A program made the translations under genes and the position numbers. From contig NZ_KB894099.1 in the NCBI RefSeq assembly GCF_000374305.1, positions 1 through 64,000 on the forward strand: 64,000 bases of DNA, written 5' to 3'. The DNA is from Actinomadura flavalba DSM 45200. Lineage in GTDB: Bacteria > Actinomycetota > Actinomycetes > Streptosporangiales > Streptosporangiaceae. The notes beneath the pieces are model-generated. The model ran no database searches. It was not told where the DNA came from and worked only from the letters and a program-made list of their open reading frames with translations. This document shows positions 1 to 10,005 of the stretch, piece after piece; position 1 is the stretch's first letter; every line of letters begins with the position of its first letter.

Positions 1-130
1 TCGGGGGTACGGCCCGGAACAATCCGGACCGCTATAAAGGCACTGGCTTTTAACACGCTGTTGAGTTCTCAAGAAACGGACACCCACCGCGCTCCACCCG
101 CTTGCGGCGGGTCTCGCTCCGGGGCGACTC
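1..130 (-). promoter_or_regulatory. rRNA operon leader with boxA-like antitermination site
   Basis: On the minus strand, about 45-75, the sequence reads CTTGAGAACTCAACAGCGTG followed by an A-rich stretch. This is the boxA/processing motif that precedes 16S (and often 23S) rRNA in actinomycetes. Transcription would run left, out of the window, so an rRNA gene should lie just beyond base 1. Inferred from motif recognition only; the rRNA itself is not in the window. The same motif also occurs in 16S-23S spacers, but the tandem promoters upstream favour a 16S leader. Confidence 0.7.
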
Positions 131-134
131 GTGT

Positions 135-162
135 ACTTTATCGAATCCGCTCCGGCTGTCAA
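135..162 (-). promoter_or_regulatory. rRNA-type promoter P1 (TTGACA-N16-TAAAGT)
   Basis: The minus strand carries TTGACA (162-157), a 16-bp spacer and TAAAGT (140-135), a close match to a housekeeping sigma-70 promoter. It lies 60-90 bp upstream of the boxA-like leader and points toward the left edge. Confidence 0.65.
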
Positions 163-227
163 TTCCGGGGCTTCTCCGATTCCGCCGGTTCCGTTCCGCT
201 TTCGCGGCCCTTCCCCTGCGGCTCCGC

Positions 228-256
228 TATTTCACCAGATCCCGCCCGATTGTCAA
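228..256 (-). promoter_or_regulatory. rRNA-type promoter P2 (TTGACA-N17-GAAATA)
   Basis: A second TTGACA (256-251) is followed after 17 bp by GAAATA (233-228). It is tandem with the promoter at 135-162, an arrangement usual for actinomycete rRNA operons. Confidence 0.5.
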
Positions 257-309
257 ACCGAGCCATTTCCGATGCCACCGCAGTATCGAGGACACGGTGG
301 AAACCGTGT

Positions 310-744
310 GATCGACTTCGTTGGTGGACCCCCGGGCCGGCCGCCGTCAGGCGTCCTGCTCCCCGTGGGGCGAAGTGAACAGTATGCCCATGTGCCACCG
401 GCGTCAAACCGAACGGCGCAGAAAATTCTGCGTGTCGCGCTCGGCGTCGCCGCCTGACGTGGCGTCGCGGCACCTTCGTGCCGCTCCCGTGGCTCCCCTG
501 CCCGCACGAACGTGCGGCTGAGACGGTCAGCGCGTGCCGTCGAGAGAGTCCTTCGACGCTCCGGGGAGCGGGAATCTCATCTCCGGCGGGCGCGCCGTGC
601 GGTGTGCCCGGTACTGAGTCCAACGGGCGGCACTCGCGCGGTGTTCCCGGTTCGGCGGCCTTTGCCGACCGGTGTTGCTGACCTTGCGGCAAGGCGACCG
701 TTTCCTGCAAGACAGTCCCCGGCGCAGTCCCCCAGGCTGAGGAC
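310..744. other. intergenic region, nothing recognised
   Basis: This stretch separates the leftward rRNA promoters from the rightward gene at 745. Open frames here are G+C-driven and match nothing I know. No tRNA, clear promoter or strong hairpin was seen. Confidence 0.5.
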
Positions 745-1617
745 ATGAGCTACGACGTCGACGCCGCACGGCGGTTCACGACCGCGCACGCACGCCAGCT
801 CGACCGGCGCCGGTTCGCCGCGCTCCTGGGGGAACCCGATCCGGCCGCGCTGCTCGCCGCCCTCAACGCCCACCGCAACCCGGACGGCGGTTACGGCCAC
901 GCCCTCGAACCCGACCTGCGCGCCCCCGAAAGCCAGCCCGCCGGAGCGCAGCACGCCTTCGAGACGTTCTCCGAGTTCACCGGCGGCGCCGCCGAGGCGC
1001 GCGCACTGGCGGACTGGCTCGCGTCCGTCACGCTGGCGGACGGCGGCCTGCCCTTCGCCCTGCCCCTCGTCGACGCCACGGCGTGCGCGCCGTTCTGGAC
1101 GGACGCCGACCCGGCGGTCTCCTCGCTCCAGATCACCGCGATGACCGCCGCGCACGCGCACCGCGTCCCCGCCGTCGCGGACCATCCGTGGCTCGCCCGC
1201 GCGACGCGGTACTGCCTGGACGCCATCGCGGAGCTGGACGAACTCCCGCACGCCTACGTCCTGGCGTTCGCCGTCCGCTTCCTGAACGCCGTCCACGCCA
1301 CCGCGCCCGAGGCGCCCGGCCTCCTCGCCAAGCTCATGGGGTTCGTCCCGGCGAACGGACGCCTCGCCGTCACCGGCGGCCTGCCGGACGAGACGCTGCA
1401 CCCGCTCGACCTCGCCCCGCGCCCGGACGACCCGTCCGGCCGCTTCCTCGCCGCCGGCCTCGTCGCCGCCGACCTGGGGCGGCTCGCGTCGGGGCAGCGC
1501 TTCGACGGCGGCTGGACGGTCGACTACGCCTCCTACTCCCCCGCCGCCGAGCTGGAGTGGCGCGGCTACGCCACCGTCAACGCGGTCGCCGTGCTGCGCG
1601 CCCACGGTCAGGGCTGA
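745..1617 (+). CDS. hypothetical alpha/alpha-toroid (prenyltransferase/terpene-cyclase-like) protein
   Basis: A 290-aa cytoplasmic protein without signal peptide or membrane segment. Residues 44-59 contain RNPDGGYGHALEP and the C-terminal third has FDGGWTVDY. Such DGG(Y/W) repeats are typical of the alpha/alpha toroid fold of squalene-cyclase and prenyltransferase-like proteins. Here the family is a poorly characterised actinobacterial group, so no reaction can be named. The start at 745 is preceded by a weak AGG. Its 3' end overlaps the convergent gene at 1608 by 10 bp, so the two are not co-transcribed. Confidence 0.75.
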   Translation: MSYDVDAARRFTTAHARQLDRRRFAALLGEPDPAALLAALNAHRNPDGGYGHALEPDLRAPESQPAGAQHAFETFSEFTGGAAEARALADWLASVTLADGGLPFALPLVDATACAPFWTDADPAVSSLQITAMTAAHAHRVPAVADHPWLARATRYCLDAIAELDELPHAYVLAFAVRFLNAVHATAPEAPGLLAKLMGFVPANGRLAVTGGLPDETLHPLDLAPRPDDPSGRFLAAGLVAADLGRLASGQRFDGGWTVDYASYSPAAELEWRGYATVNAVAVLRAHGQG

Positions 1618-1931
1618 ACGAGGAACCCGCCGACGAACACGACGCCACCGGCGGCGACCCAGGCGAGCGCGGCGACGACGAACGGCAGGAACGCCCACCG
1701 GCGCAGCGCCACGACGCCGAGGACGACGCCCAGCGCGGCGAACGGCGTAGACGCGGCGATGACGAGGCGGAGGTCGCCGGAGCAGGACGGCCCGCTCTCG
1801 GCGCAGAACGCGTCGTCGGCCCACCCGCCGAGCGTGGACAGGCCCCAGAGCAGGGCGAGCAGGACGTACCCGACCGCCGGGAGGGCCGGGGAGATCCCCC
1901 GGTCGCCGGACGGCCGCGCCAAGACCCGCAT
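1608..1931 (-). CDS. small integral membrane protein, function unknown
   Basis: A 107-aa protein with about three hydrophobic segments (roughly 17-35, 56-75 and 79-105). A short loop carries two cysteines (C43 and C50) that could form a disulfide outside the membrane. I do not recognise the family. It is convergent with, and overlaps by 10 bp, the 3' end of the gene ending at 1617. Coding bias matches its neighbours, so it is probably real. Confidence 0.6.
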   Translation of the reverse strand: MRVLARPSGDRGISPALPAVGYVLLALLWGLSTLGGWADDAFCAESGPSCSGDLRLVIAASTPFAALGVVLGVVALRRWAFLPFVVAALAWVAAGGVVFVGGFLVQP

Positions 1932-1973
1932 GGGCGCGACGCTACTCCGGCGACCGGCGCGGGGGAACCCCGC

Positions 1974-2564
1974 TCAGATGATCTCCTTGGACTCGTGCAG
2001 CGCGAGGTCCATGGCGATGGCCCCGGCGACGGCGAGGGTGCGCAGCGGCTCGGGGACGTCGGCGGAGATCTCGACGTCGTACTTGTCGGACGTGGTGAGC
2101 AGGTGCGTCAGCACGCCGGAGAACCGCTTGCGGATGACGGCGACCTGCTTGCCGTCCGCGTCGGCGATGGTGAAGTTGCGGCGGGACAGGTCACCGACGA
2201 GGCCGCCGATCTTGGCGTCGTCGCCGTCGCGGAGCGCGAACGTGCGCCCGGCGTGCAGGGTGTTGTAGGTGCCGACGGTCGTGCCGTCGGGGCGGCAGAC
2301 GCGGATGAGGGTGCGTCCCTCGGGCTTGTCGATGACGAGGAGCGGTTCGCCGCCCGCGTCGGAGATGACGACGCCGCGCGCGTCCAGGTTGGACTTGCCG
2401 GGGAAGACGGACTTGAGCGTCTGGGCGCGGCTCTGCGCGCTGTTCTCCTCGGCGGTGGCGAGCAGGGTGCCGTCGCCGTCGCTGACCTTGTAGCGGACGC
2501 GGGCGGACGGGCCGCGCCGGGGTTGTTCGACGCGCAGGACGGGAGAGGTGAAGAGTTCGCTCAC
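1974..2564 (-). CDS. LURP-one-related / scramblase-like protein
   Basis: A 196-aa protein starting at GTG (2564), reading VSELFTSPVLRVEQ. A longer frame exists, but its extra residues run into the groEL terminator region and look non-coding. The body is a string of beta strands with motifs such as LLVIDKPEGR and VAVIRKRFSG, followed by a hydrophobic C-terminal helix (AVAGAIAMDLALHES). This matches the LOR/phospholipid-scramblase-related tubby-like fold common in actinomycetes. Its molecular role in bacteria is not established. Confidence 0.7.
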   Translation of the reverse strand: MSELFTSPVLRVEQPRRGPSARVRYKVSDGDGTLLATAEENSAQSRAQTLKSVFPGKSNLDARGVVISDAGGEPLLVIDKPEGRTLIRVCRPDGTTVGTYNTLHAGRTFALRDGDDAKIGGLVGDLSRRNFTIADADGKQVAVIRKRFSGVLTHLLTTSDKYDVEISADVPEPLRTLAVAGAIAMDLALHESKEII

Positions 2565-2633
2565 CCGGGCGATCCTGCCAACTCCGCCGGGCGTTGCCAA
2601 AGGCTCTGGGGAAACCGGTCGTCCGGAATGCCG

Positions 2634-2666
2634 AGAGGGGCGGCCCCGGAGTGGGGCCGCCCCTCT
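2634..2666 (-). terminator. terminator after groEL2
   Basis: A perfect 14-bp stem (2634-2647 with 2653-2666) and 5-nt loop sits 35 bp past the groEL stop. There is no clear U-tract, as is common in high-G+C actinomycetes. Confidence 0.7.
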
Positions 2667-2700
2667 GCGCACGGCGTGTGCGCGGTGGTCGGGGACCTGG

Positions 2701-4326
<1,626 letters not shown>

Positions 4327-4454
4327 AGGGCTCCGATCCTCCCGGAACAGGTGGCCTGGTTCGGATCGAGACGACGCCCGCGACGGACGGCCTCCTCCGA
4401 CGGCTGCCATTCCGCCGCCGAACTGAAGCCTCATCGCCTCAACCCACGCTGTGG

Positions 4455-4481
4455 TTGTCACTCTCCACAGCAGAGTGCCAA
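4455..4481 (-). promoter_or_regulatory. CIRCE operator, proximal copy
   Basis: TTGTCACTC-N9-GAGTGCCAA differs from the CIRCE consensus TTAGCACTC-N9-GAGTGCTAA at three positions. It lies about 130 bp upstream of the groEL start. The binding protein would be HrcA; hrcA is not in the window. Confidence 0.75.
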
Positions 4482-4489
4482 TGTCTGGT

Positions 4490-4516
4490 TTAGCACTCTA
4501 CCCCGAGGAGTGCAAA
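4490..4516 (-). promoter_or_regulatory. CIRCE operator, distal copy
   Basis: TTAGCACTC-N9-GAGTGCAAA, one mismatch from consensus. It is 8 bp from the first copy, so the centres are 35 bp apart. Confidence 0.9.
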
Positions 4517-4577
4517 CCGCGCCCGGCCCGACCTGGCCTGATGCCCGTTACGTCCGTTCCATACCCGAGCTGGGACA

Positions 4578-5552
4578 TCAGGGCCGGTCAAGCCCGGTGA
4601 TGGCGGCGCCCAGGACGCCCGGTTCCGCACGTTCGAGGAAGTCGCCGGGAAAGCCGGGACGGAAGTCCGCGACGTCGTTCAGCCGGGTCAGCGCGTCGCC
4701 GGGGAGGGTGACGTCGACGGCGCCGAGGTCGTCGGTGATCTGCTCCAGCGTGCTCGCGCCGACGATCGGATGGACGCACCGCGACCGCGCCCGCGTCCAC
4801 GCCAGCGCGACCTGCGCGGGCGTGGCCCCGATCTCCCCGGCGACGTCGGCGAGGGCGCGGACGGCGGCGGCCCGGTCGGGCGGCAGTTCGTCGGGGCCCT
4901 TCTTGCGGCCGATGAGGACGCCGTGCCCGAGCGGGCTCCAGGTGGCGGCGGTGAGGCCGAGGTTCTCGGCCATGGGCAGCAGGTCGCGTTCGACGTCGCG
5001 GTCGAGGAGGTTGTAGGGCACCTGGACGGCCGAGAACCGGGTGAGCCCGCGTTCCTCGGCGAGCGTGTTGGCGCGGGCGACGACCCAGGCGGGCGCGTCG
5101 GAGATGCCCGCGTAGAGGATCTTCCCGGCGCGGACGGCGTCGTCGAGGGCGCGCATCGTCTCGTCGATCGGGGTGTACCTGTCCCACATGTGGACCCAGT
5201 ACAGGTCGATCACGTCGGTGCGGAGGCGGCGCAGGCTGGTCTCCAGGGACCGGACGAGGTTCTTGCGGTGGTTGCCCGCGGCGTTGGGGTCGGAGGTGTC
5301 GCGCGAGACGGTGTACTTGGTGGCGAGGACGAACCGGTCGCGGCGGCCTTGCAGGATCTCGCCGAGGATGGCCTCGCCCTGGCCGCCCTGGTAGGTGACG
5401 GCGGTGTCGAGCACGTTGCCGCCCGCGTCGGCGTAGGCGTCGACGATGCGGCGGCTCTCGGCGGAGTCGGCGCCGGTGCCGCCGAACGCCATCGTGCCGA
5501 GGAAGAGTTCGGAGACGCGGAGCCCGGTGCCTCCGAGCAGGCGGTAGCGCAT
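4578..5552 (-). CDS. aldo/keto reductase
   Basis: A 324-aa NAD(P)H-dependent oxidoreductase of the AKR superfamily, (beta/alpha)8 barrel. The start at 5552 gives MRYRLLGGTGLRVSELFLG, the usual AKR N-terminus, with a GGGG Shine-Dalgarno. The catalytic tetrad is visible as D49, Y54, K79 and H121 (in YWVHMWD). The barrel ends in the HPIVGASTLEQI cofactor motif. Substrate cannot be predicted. It is the last gene of a leftward group but is separated from the MoaD-like gene by a terminator, so it probably has its own promoter. Confidence 0.9.
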   Translation of the reverse strand: MRYRLLGGTGLRVSELFLGTMAFGGTGADSAESRRIVDAYADAGGNVLDTAVTYQGGQGEAILGEILQGRRDRFVLATKYTVSRDTSDPNAAGNHRKNLVRSLETSLRRLRTDVIDLYWVHMWDRYTPIDETMRALDDAVRAGKILYAGISDAPAWVVARANTLAEERGLTRFSAVQVPYNLLDRDVERDLLPMAENLGLTAATWSPLGHGVLIGRKKGPDELPPDRAAAVRALADVAGEIGATPAQVALAWTRARSRCVHPIVGASTLEQITDDLGAVDVTLPGDALTRLNDVADFRPGFPGDFLERAEPGVLGAAITGLDRP

Positions 5553-5607
5553 GTCCCCATCATGACAACCGGGGGTGACATTCCGTGAACGGCCCCGCAC
5601 GGAACGG

Positions 5608-5650
5608 CGCGAGCCCCTTCCCCGGACGGGCGCCGGGAAAGGGGCTCGCG
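5608..5650 (-). terminator. terminator after the thrC/MoaD operon
   Basis: A 12-bp perfect stem (5608-5619 with 5639-5650) around a 19-nt loop begins 10 bp past the stop of the MoaD-like gene. Confidence 0.7.
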
Positions 5651-5659
5651 CGGAACCGA

Positions 5660-5938
5660 TCAGCCGCCCGCGACGGCCGGGATGATCGAGATCTGCGCGC
5701 CCGCGGGCGTCGCGGTGTCGAGCCCGTCGGCGAACCGGACGTCCTCGTCCCCCACGTACACGTTGACGAACCGGCGGATCTTGCCGTTGTCGTCGAGGAT
5801 GCGGGCGGAGATGCCGGAGTGGTTCGCCTCCAGGTCGGCGACGACGGCGCGGAGGGTGCCGCCCTCGGCCTTCACCTCCGCCTCGCCGCCGGTGTAGGTC
5901 CGCAGGATCGTCGGAATCCGCACAGACACGGTGCTCAT
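5660..5938 (-). CDS. MoaD/ThiS-family sulfur carrier protein
   Basis: A 92-aa beta-grasp protein ending in AVAGG. The exposed C-terminal Gly-Gly is the residue pair adenylated and thiocarboxylated in MoaD, ThiS and CysO. The start (5938) has GGAGA six bases upstream. It lies 25 bp downstream of thrC in one operon. In Mycobacterium the related CysO donates sulfide for cysteine synthesis with CysM and Mec, but neither partner is next to it here. The link to thrC suggests a role in sulfur amino-acid metabolism rather than molybdopterin; that is inference. Confidence 0.85.
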   Translation of the reverse strand: MSTVSVRIPTILRTYTGGEAEVKAEGGTLRAVVADLEANHSGISARILDDNGKIRRFVNVYVGDEDVRFADGLDTATPAGAQISIIPAVAGG

Positions 5939-5963
5939 GCTGGGTCTCCTTGGGTTCGCGGGA

Positions 5964-7229
5964 TTACGCGAGGTTCGCGGCGCGGAAGGCGTCGAGGGTC
6001 GGCTTGATGTTGGCCGACGGGGCGACGACGGGCGCGACGGCGTCGAGCGTCTTGAGGCCGTCGCCGGAGTTGATGATCACGGTCTCGGCGGACGGGTCGA
6101 TCTGCCCGCTCTCGATCAGCTTGCGCAGCACGGAGACCGTGACGCCGCCAGCGGTCTCGCCGAAGATGCCCTCGGTGCGGGCCAGCAGCCGGATGCCCTC
6201 GACGACCTGCTCGTCGGTGACGTCCTCGACGGCGCCGCCGGTGCGGCGCGTCACGTCCAGGACGTAGGGGCCGTCGGCGGGGTTGCCGATCGCGAGGGAC
6301 TTGGCGATCGTGTCGGGCTTGACCGGGCGGACGACGTCGTGGCCGCCCTTGAACGCGGCGGCGACGGGGCCGCAGCCCGCGGCCTGGGCGCCGAAGACGC
6401 GGTAGGGCTTGTCCTCGACGAGGCCGAGCTTGATGAACTCCTGGAACGCCTTGTCGATCTTGGTGAGCTGGGAGCCGGACGCGACCGGGACGACGATCTG
6501 GTCCGGCAGCCGCCAGCCGAGCTGCTCGGCGATCTCGTAGCCGAGGGTCTTGGAGCCCTCGGCGTAGTACGGGCGGACGTTGACGTTGACGAACGCCCAG
6601 TCCTCCTGCTCGCCCGCGATCTCGGAGGCGAGCCGGTTGACGTCGTCGTAGTTGCCGTCGACGGTGACGAACGTGCCGCCGTACACGGCCGTCGTGATGA
6701 TCTTCTGCTGTTCGAGGTTGGACGGCACGAACACGGCGCTGCGGATGCCCGCGCGGGCCGCGGCGGCGGCGACGGCGTTGGCGAGGTTGCCGGTGGACGG
6801 GCAGGCCAGCACCTTGAAGCCGAGTTCGCGGGCGGCGGCGAGCGCGACGGCGACGACGCGGTCCTTGAAGGAGTGCGTGGGGTTGCCGCTGTCGTCCTTG
6901 ACCCAGAGGCGCTGGAGGCCGAGTGCCTCGGCGAGGTTGTCGGCGCGGACGAGGCGCGTCAGGCCGGGCTCGGTGTTGGGGGTGTCGGCGACGTTCGCCG
7001 GGACGGGCAGCAGGCCCTTATAGCGCCAGATGTTCTGCGGTCCGGCCTCGATGTCGGCGCGGGTGAGGTCGCCGAACGCGTAGTCGATCTCCAGGGGGCC
7101 GAAACACTCCTCGCACGCGTAGTGCGGGCCGAGGTCGCGGCGCGCGCCGCATTCGCGGCAGACGAGCGCGGTGGCCGGTCCGAGGTTGCCGGCGGGCGTG
7201 AGCTGGTCGTTGGCAGGCGTGGTCGCCAT
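5964..7229 (-). CDS. thrC: threonine synthase
   Basis: A 421-aa PLP enzyme converting O-phospho-L-homoserine to threonine. It starts with a zinc ribbon (C24, C27, C39, C42). The PLP lysine is K122 in NPTHSFKDRV, and the phosphate-binding loop follows in the ACPSTGNLANAV region. The ATG at 7229 is preferred; an ATG at 7250 (MGRKGLA) lies inside the 3' strand of riboswitch helix P1. A SAM-I riboswitch in the leader would lower expression when SAM is high. It is followed after 25 bp by the MoaD-like gene. Confidence 0.95.
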   Translation of the reverse strand: MATTPANDQLTPAGNLGPATALVCRECGARRDLGPHYACEECFGPLEIDYAFGDLTRADIEAGPQNIWRYKGLLPVPANVADTPNTEPGLTRLVRADNLAEALGLQRLWVKDDSGNPTHSFKDRVVAVALAAARELGFKVLACPSTGNLANAVAAAAARAGIRSAVFVPSNLEQQKIITTAVYGGTFVTVDGNYDDVNRLASEIAGEQEDWAFVNVNVRPYYAEGSKTLGYEIAEQLGWRLPDQIVVPVASGSQLTKIDKAFQEFIKLGLVEDKPYRVFGAQAAGCGPVAAAFKGGHDVVRPVKPDTIAKSLAIGNPADGPYVLDVTRRTGGAVEDVTDEQVVEGIRLLARTEGIFGETAGGVTVSVLRKLIESGQIDPSAETVIINSGDGLKTLDAVAPVVAPSANIKPTLDAFRAANLA

Positions 7230-7239
7230 GGCGAGGCCC

Positions 7240-7390
7240 TTTCTCCCCATCTTCCCTGCGCCACCTTGGTCGCAGGCCGGAGTTGGCACCATCTCCCGGC
7301 GGGCCTCGCAGGATCGCGAGCTCACGCGCCAGGTGGTTGCCGGGGCTTCAACGGGCCGGTCCCTCCACCCCTCTGGATGAGCGATATGAA
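7240..7390 (-). ncRNA. SAM-I riboswitch (S-box) upstream of thrC
   Basis: On the minus strand the leader carries the conserved S-box blocks GAGGGACCGGCCCGUUGAAG, CCCCGGCAACC and GGUGCCAACUCC in the right order. UCAUC at the 5' end can pair with GAUGG at the 3' end (P1). The 3' part of P1 lies about 20 nt before the thrC start, so ligand binding may act on ribosome access as well as termination. Confidence 0.92.
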
Positions 7391-7497
7391 GTTATGTACG
7401 CCCTATGAGGTCGTATGGGTGACTTTACAACACGACTCCGGCACGGCGAAGCGCCGGGTCTCACCCTCGAAGGCACGGTACCCCGGCGCAACCTTGA

Positions 7498-8469
7498 TCA
7501 CCCAACGGGTTTCCGGGCCTCGCGGCGGCGCCGCCGGGCCTGTGTGGGGCCGTCGTCGCGCTGCGTCGGGTCGAGGAAGACGTGGCCCACGTTCGGCATC
7601 TGCTCGCACAGCCGCCGGTCGATGTCGGTCGCCAGATCCTCGGCGTCGTCGGCGCTCAGCTCGTCCGCGAACGAGATCTTGGCGGCGACGAGGATCTCGT
7701 CCGGGCCGAAGTGCATCGTCAGCAGTTCCTCGATGCCGGTCACGCCGGGCGTCCCGGTGATGAGCGCGCGGATCTCGCGCTGCTGCTCGGAGTCGGCGGA
7801 CTGCCCGATCAGCAGCTCCTTGCTCTGGCTCCCGACCGCGAACGCGACGACGACGAGCAGCAGCCCGATCGCGATGGACGCGGCGCCGTCCCACACGTCC
7901 GACCCGGTCAGCTCGCGCATCCCGAGCCCGGTCGCGGCGATGACCAGGCCGACCATGGCGGCGGAGTCCTCGAACAGCGTCGCCTTGAACGTGATGTCCG
8001 GCGAGCGCCGCACGTGGTCGACGAGGTCGCGGCCGTTCTCCCGGGTCTCCTTGCGGGCCTGGTAGAGCGCCCGCAGCCACGACGACCCCTCCAGGACGGC
8101 CGCCGCGCCGAGGACCGCGAACGCCAGCCACACCGGCCCGCCGCCGCCCTCCTTGCCGAGGATCTTCAGGACGCCCTCGAAGATCGAGTACCCGGCGCCC
8201 GCGACGAGCGTCCCGAACGCGGCCAGCAGCGACCAGAAGTAGCGCTCGTTGCCGTAACCGAAGGGGTGCCGCCGGTCGGCGGGCTTCTTGCTGCGGCTCA
8301 GCGACGCCAGCAGGAAGCCCTGGTTCAGCGTGTCAGCGACGGAATGGGCGCCTTCGGCGAGCATCGCGCTCGATCCGGCGACGGCTCCGGCGAACAGTTT
8401 CGTCACCGCGAGCGTCAGGTTCGCCGCCCCGGCGATCAGGACGGTCTTCTTGGTCTCCTCGGCGCTCAT
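7498..8469 (-). CDS. cation diffusion facilitator (CDF) family metal transporter
   Basis: A 323-aa membrane protein with five to six TM segments, exporting divalent cations by proton antiport. The metal-site motif is in TM2 (EGAHSVADTLNQ, H42 and D46). RRHPFGYGNERYFWSL is the typical TM2-TM3 loop. A cytosolic C-terminal domain (about 215-300) has the ferredoxin-like metal-sensing fold. Metal specificity (Zn, Fe or Mn) is not evident. It is divergent from otsA with 99 bp between starts. Confidence 0.93.
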   Translation of the reverse strand: MSAEETKKTVLIAGAANLTLAVTKLFAGAVAGSSAMLAEGAHSVADTLNQGFLLASLSRSKKPADRRHPFGYGNERYFWSLLAAFGTLVAGAGYSIFEGVLKILGKEGGGGPVWLAFAVLGAAAVLEGSSWLRALYQARKETRENGRDLVDHVRRSPDITFKATLFEDSAAMVGLVIAATGLGMRELTGSDVWDGAASIAIGLLLVVVAFAVGSQSKELLIGQSADSEQQREIRALITGTPGVTGIEELLTMHFGPDEILVAAKISFADELSADDAEDLATDIDRRLCEQMPNVGHVFLDPTQRDDGPTQARRRRREARKPVG

Positions 8470-8568
8470 GGCGCGGGTGGCTACCCCTCACCAGCGGCGG
8501 TAATCCGCCACGCGATTTGTCCAGGGCCGACGTGTGCCGGGGGGTGCGCGCCTGAGACGCTGTGGTGC

Positions 8569-10002
8569 ATGAGCCAAGTGCTGGTGGCGTCCAACCGCGG
8601 CCCCGTCTCGTTCTCCCGGTCCGGCGACGGCGCGCTCACCGCGCGGCGCGGCGGCGGCGGGCTCGTCTCCGGCCTGGCCGGGGTGACGGGCGGCGGCGCC
8701 GACGTGCTGTGGGTGTGCGCCGCGCTCGGTGACGCCGACCGGGAGGCGGCGCGCGCCTCCGGCGGCCGCCTCGACCTGGCCGGGCACGACACCGGCGGCG
8801 CGGCCGTGCGGATGCTCGACATCCCGGCGGGGACGTTCCAGCGCGCCTACAACGGCGTCGCGAACTCGACGCTGTGGTTCGTGCACCACCTGCTGTACGA
8901 CACACCGCGCGCGCCGCACTTCGACGCGCGGGCGCGGCGCGACTGGCAGTCCTACGAGGCGTACAACGCGGCGTTCGCGGACGCGCTCGCGCGGGACGCG
9001 GCGCCGGGCGCGAAGGCCGTCGTGCAGGACTACCACCTGTCGCTGGCGCCCGCGATGCTGCGCGAGCGGCGCCCCGACCTGCGCATCGCGCACTTCTCGC
9101 ACACGCCGTGGGCGCCGCCGGAGTACTTCCGGCTGCTGCCGGACGACATCGCGGCGGCCGTGCTCGGCGGGGTGCTCGGCGCCGACCACGCGGGGTTCCT
9201 GACCGAGCGGTGGGCGGCGGCGTTCCTGGCGTGCTGCGCGGAGCTGGAGGGCGCGAAGGTCGACCACGCCGCGCGGACCGTCCGGTACGCCGGGCATGTG
9301 ACGCGGGTGGGGGTGCACGCGCTGGGCGTGGACGCCGCCGACCTGCGGGCCCGCGCGGCGCAGGCCGACGTGGCCGACCGGGCCGCCGCGCTGCGCGAGC
9401 GCGTCGGCGGCCGGCGGCTCATCGTGCGCGTGGACCGCACGGAACTGTCCAAGAACATCGTGCGCGGCCTGGCGGCCTACCGGGAACTGCTGCTCCAGCA
9501 TCCCGGCTGGCGGGGACGGGTCGTGCATCTCGCGTTCGCCTACCCGTCCCGGGGCGACCTGCCCGAATACCGGGCGTACACGGCGGCCGTCCGGGAGACG
9601 GCCGACGCGATCAACGCCGAGTTCGGCACCGGCGACTGGGAGCCGCTGATCGTCCAGGTCGAGGACGACTACCCGCGCTCGCTCGCCGCCTTCGGCCTGG
9701 CCGACGTGCTGCTCGTCAACCCGATCCGCGACGGCATGAACCTCGTCGCCAAGGAGGGCCCGGTGCTGTCGGACCGGGGCTGCGCGCTCGTCCTGTCCCG
9801 CGAGGCGGGCGCCGCCGCCGACCTCGGCGACGACGCGCTGCTCGTCAACCCCTACGACGTCTCGCAGACCGCCGAGGCCCTGCACCGCGCGCTGCTCATG
9901 CCCGAGGGCGACCGCGCGGACCGCTGCAAGCGCCTGGCCGAGGCGGCGACGGCGCTGCCGCCGCGCGACTGGTTCGCCGGGCAGCTCGCCGCCCTGGACT
10001 GA
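8569..10002 (+). CDS. otsA: alpha,alpha-trehalose-phosphate synthase (GT20)
   Basis: A 477-aa glycosyltransferase making trehalose-6-phosphate from a nucleotide-glucose donor and glucose-6-phosphate. The N-terminus MSQVLVASNRGPVSF contains the NRGP donor loop. HFSHTPWAPPEYFRLLP is the variant of the HTPFP motif, and NPIRDGMNLVAKE is the C-terminal nucleotide-sugar motif. It is followed after 3 bp by a methyltransferase, so the two are probably translationally coupled. The partner phosphatase otsB lies 5.5 kb away on the other strand. Confidence 0.93.
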   Translation: MSQVLVASNRGPVSFSRSGDGALTARRGGGGLVSGLAGVTGGGADVLWVCAALGDADREAARASGGRLDLAGHDTGGAAVRMLDIPAGTFQRAYNGVANSTLWFVHHLLYDTPRAPHFDARARRDWQSYEAYNAAFADALARDAAPGAKAVVQDYHLSLAPAMLRERRPDLRIAHFSHTPWAPPEYFRLLPDDIAAAVLGGVLGADHAGFLTERWAAAFLACCAELEGAKVDHAARTVRYAGHVTRVGVHALGVDAADLRARAAQADVADRAAALRERVGGRRLIVRVDRTELSKNIVRGLAAYRELLLQHPGWRGRVVHLAFAYPSRGDLPEYRAYTAAVRETADAINAEFGTGDWEPLIVQVEDDYPRSLAAFGLADVLLVNPIRDGMNLVAKEGPVLSDRGCALVLSREAGAAADLGDDALLVNPYDVSQTAEALHRALLMPEGDRADRCKRLAEAATALPPRDWFAGQLAALD

Positions 10003-10005
10003 CCG

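Noticed and set aside
577..1824. Long Arg-rich minus-strand frame opposite the toroid protein gene
   Set aside because: Low-complexity RR/GG composition caused by G+C; the plus-strand gene has family motifs.
7240..7390. T-box or threonine attenuator before thrC
   Set aside because: No T-box sequence or run of Thr codons; the conserved blocks are those of SAM-I.
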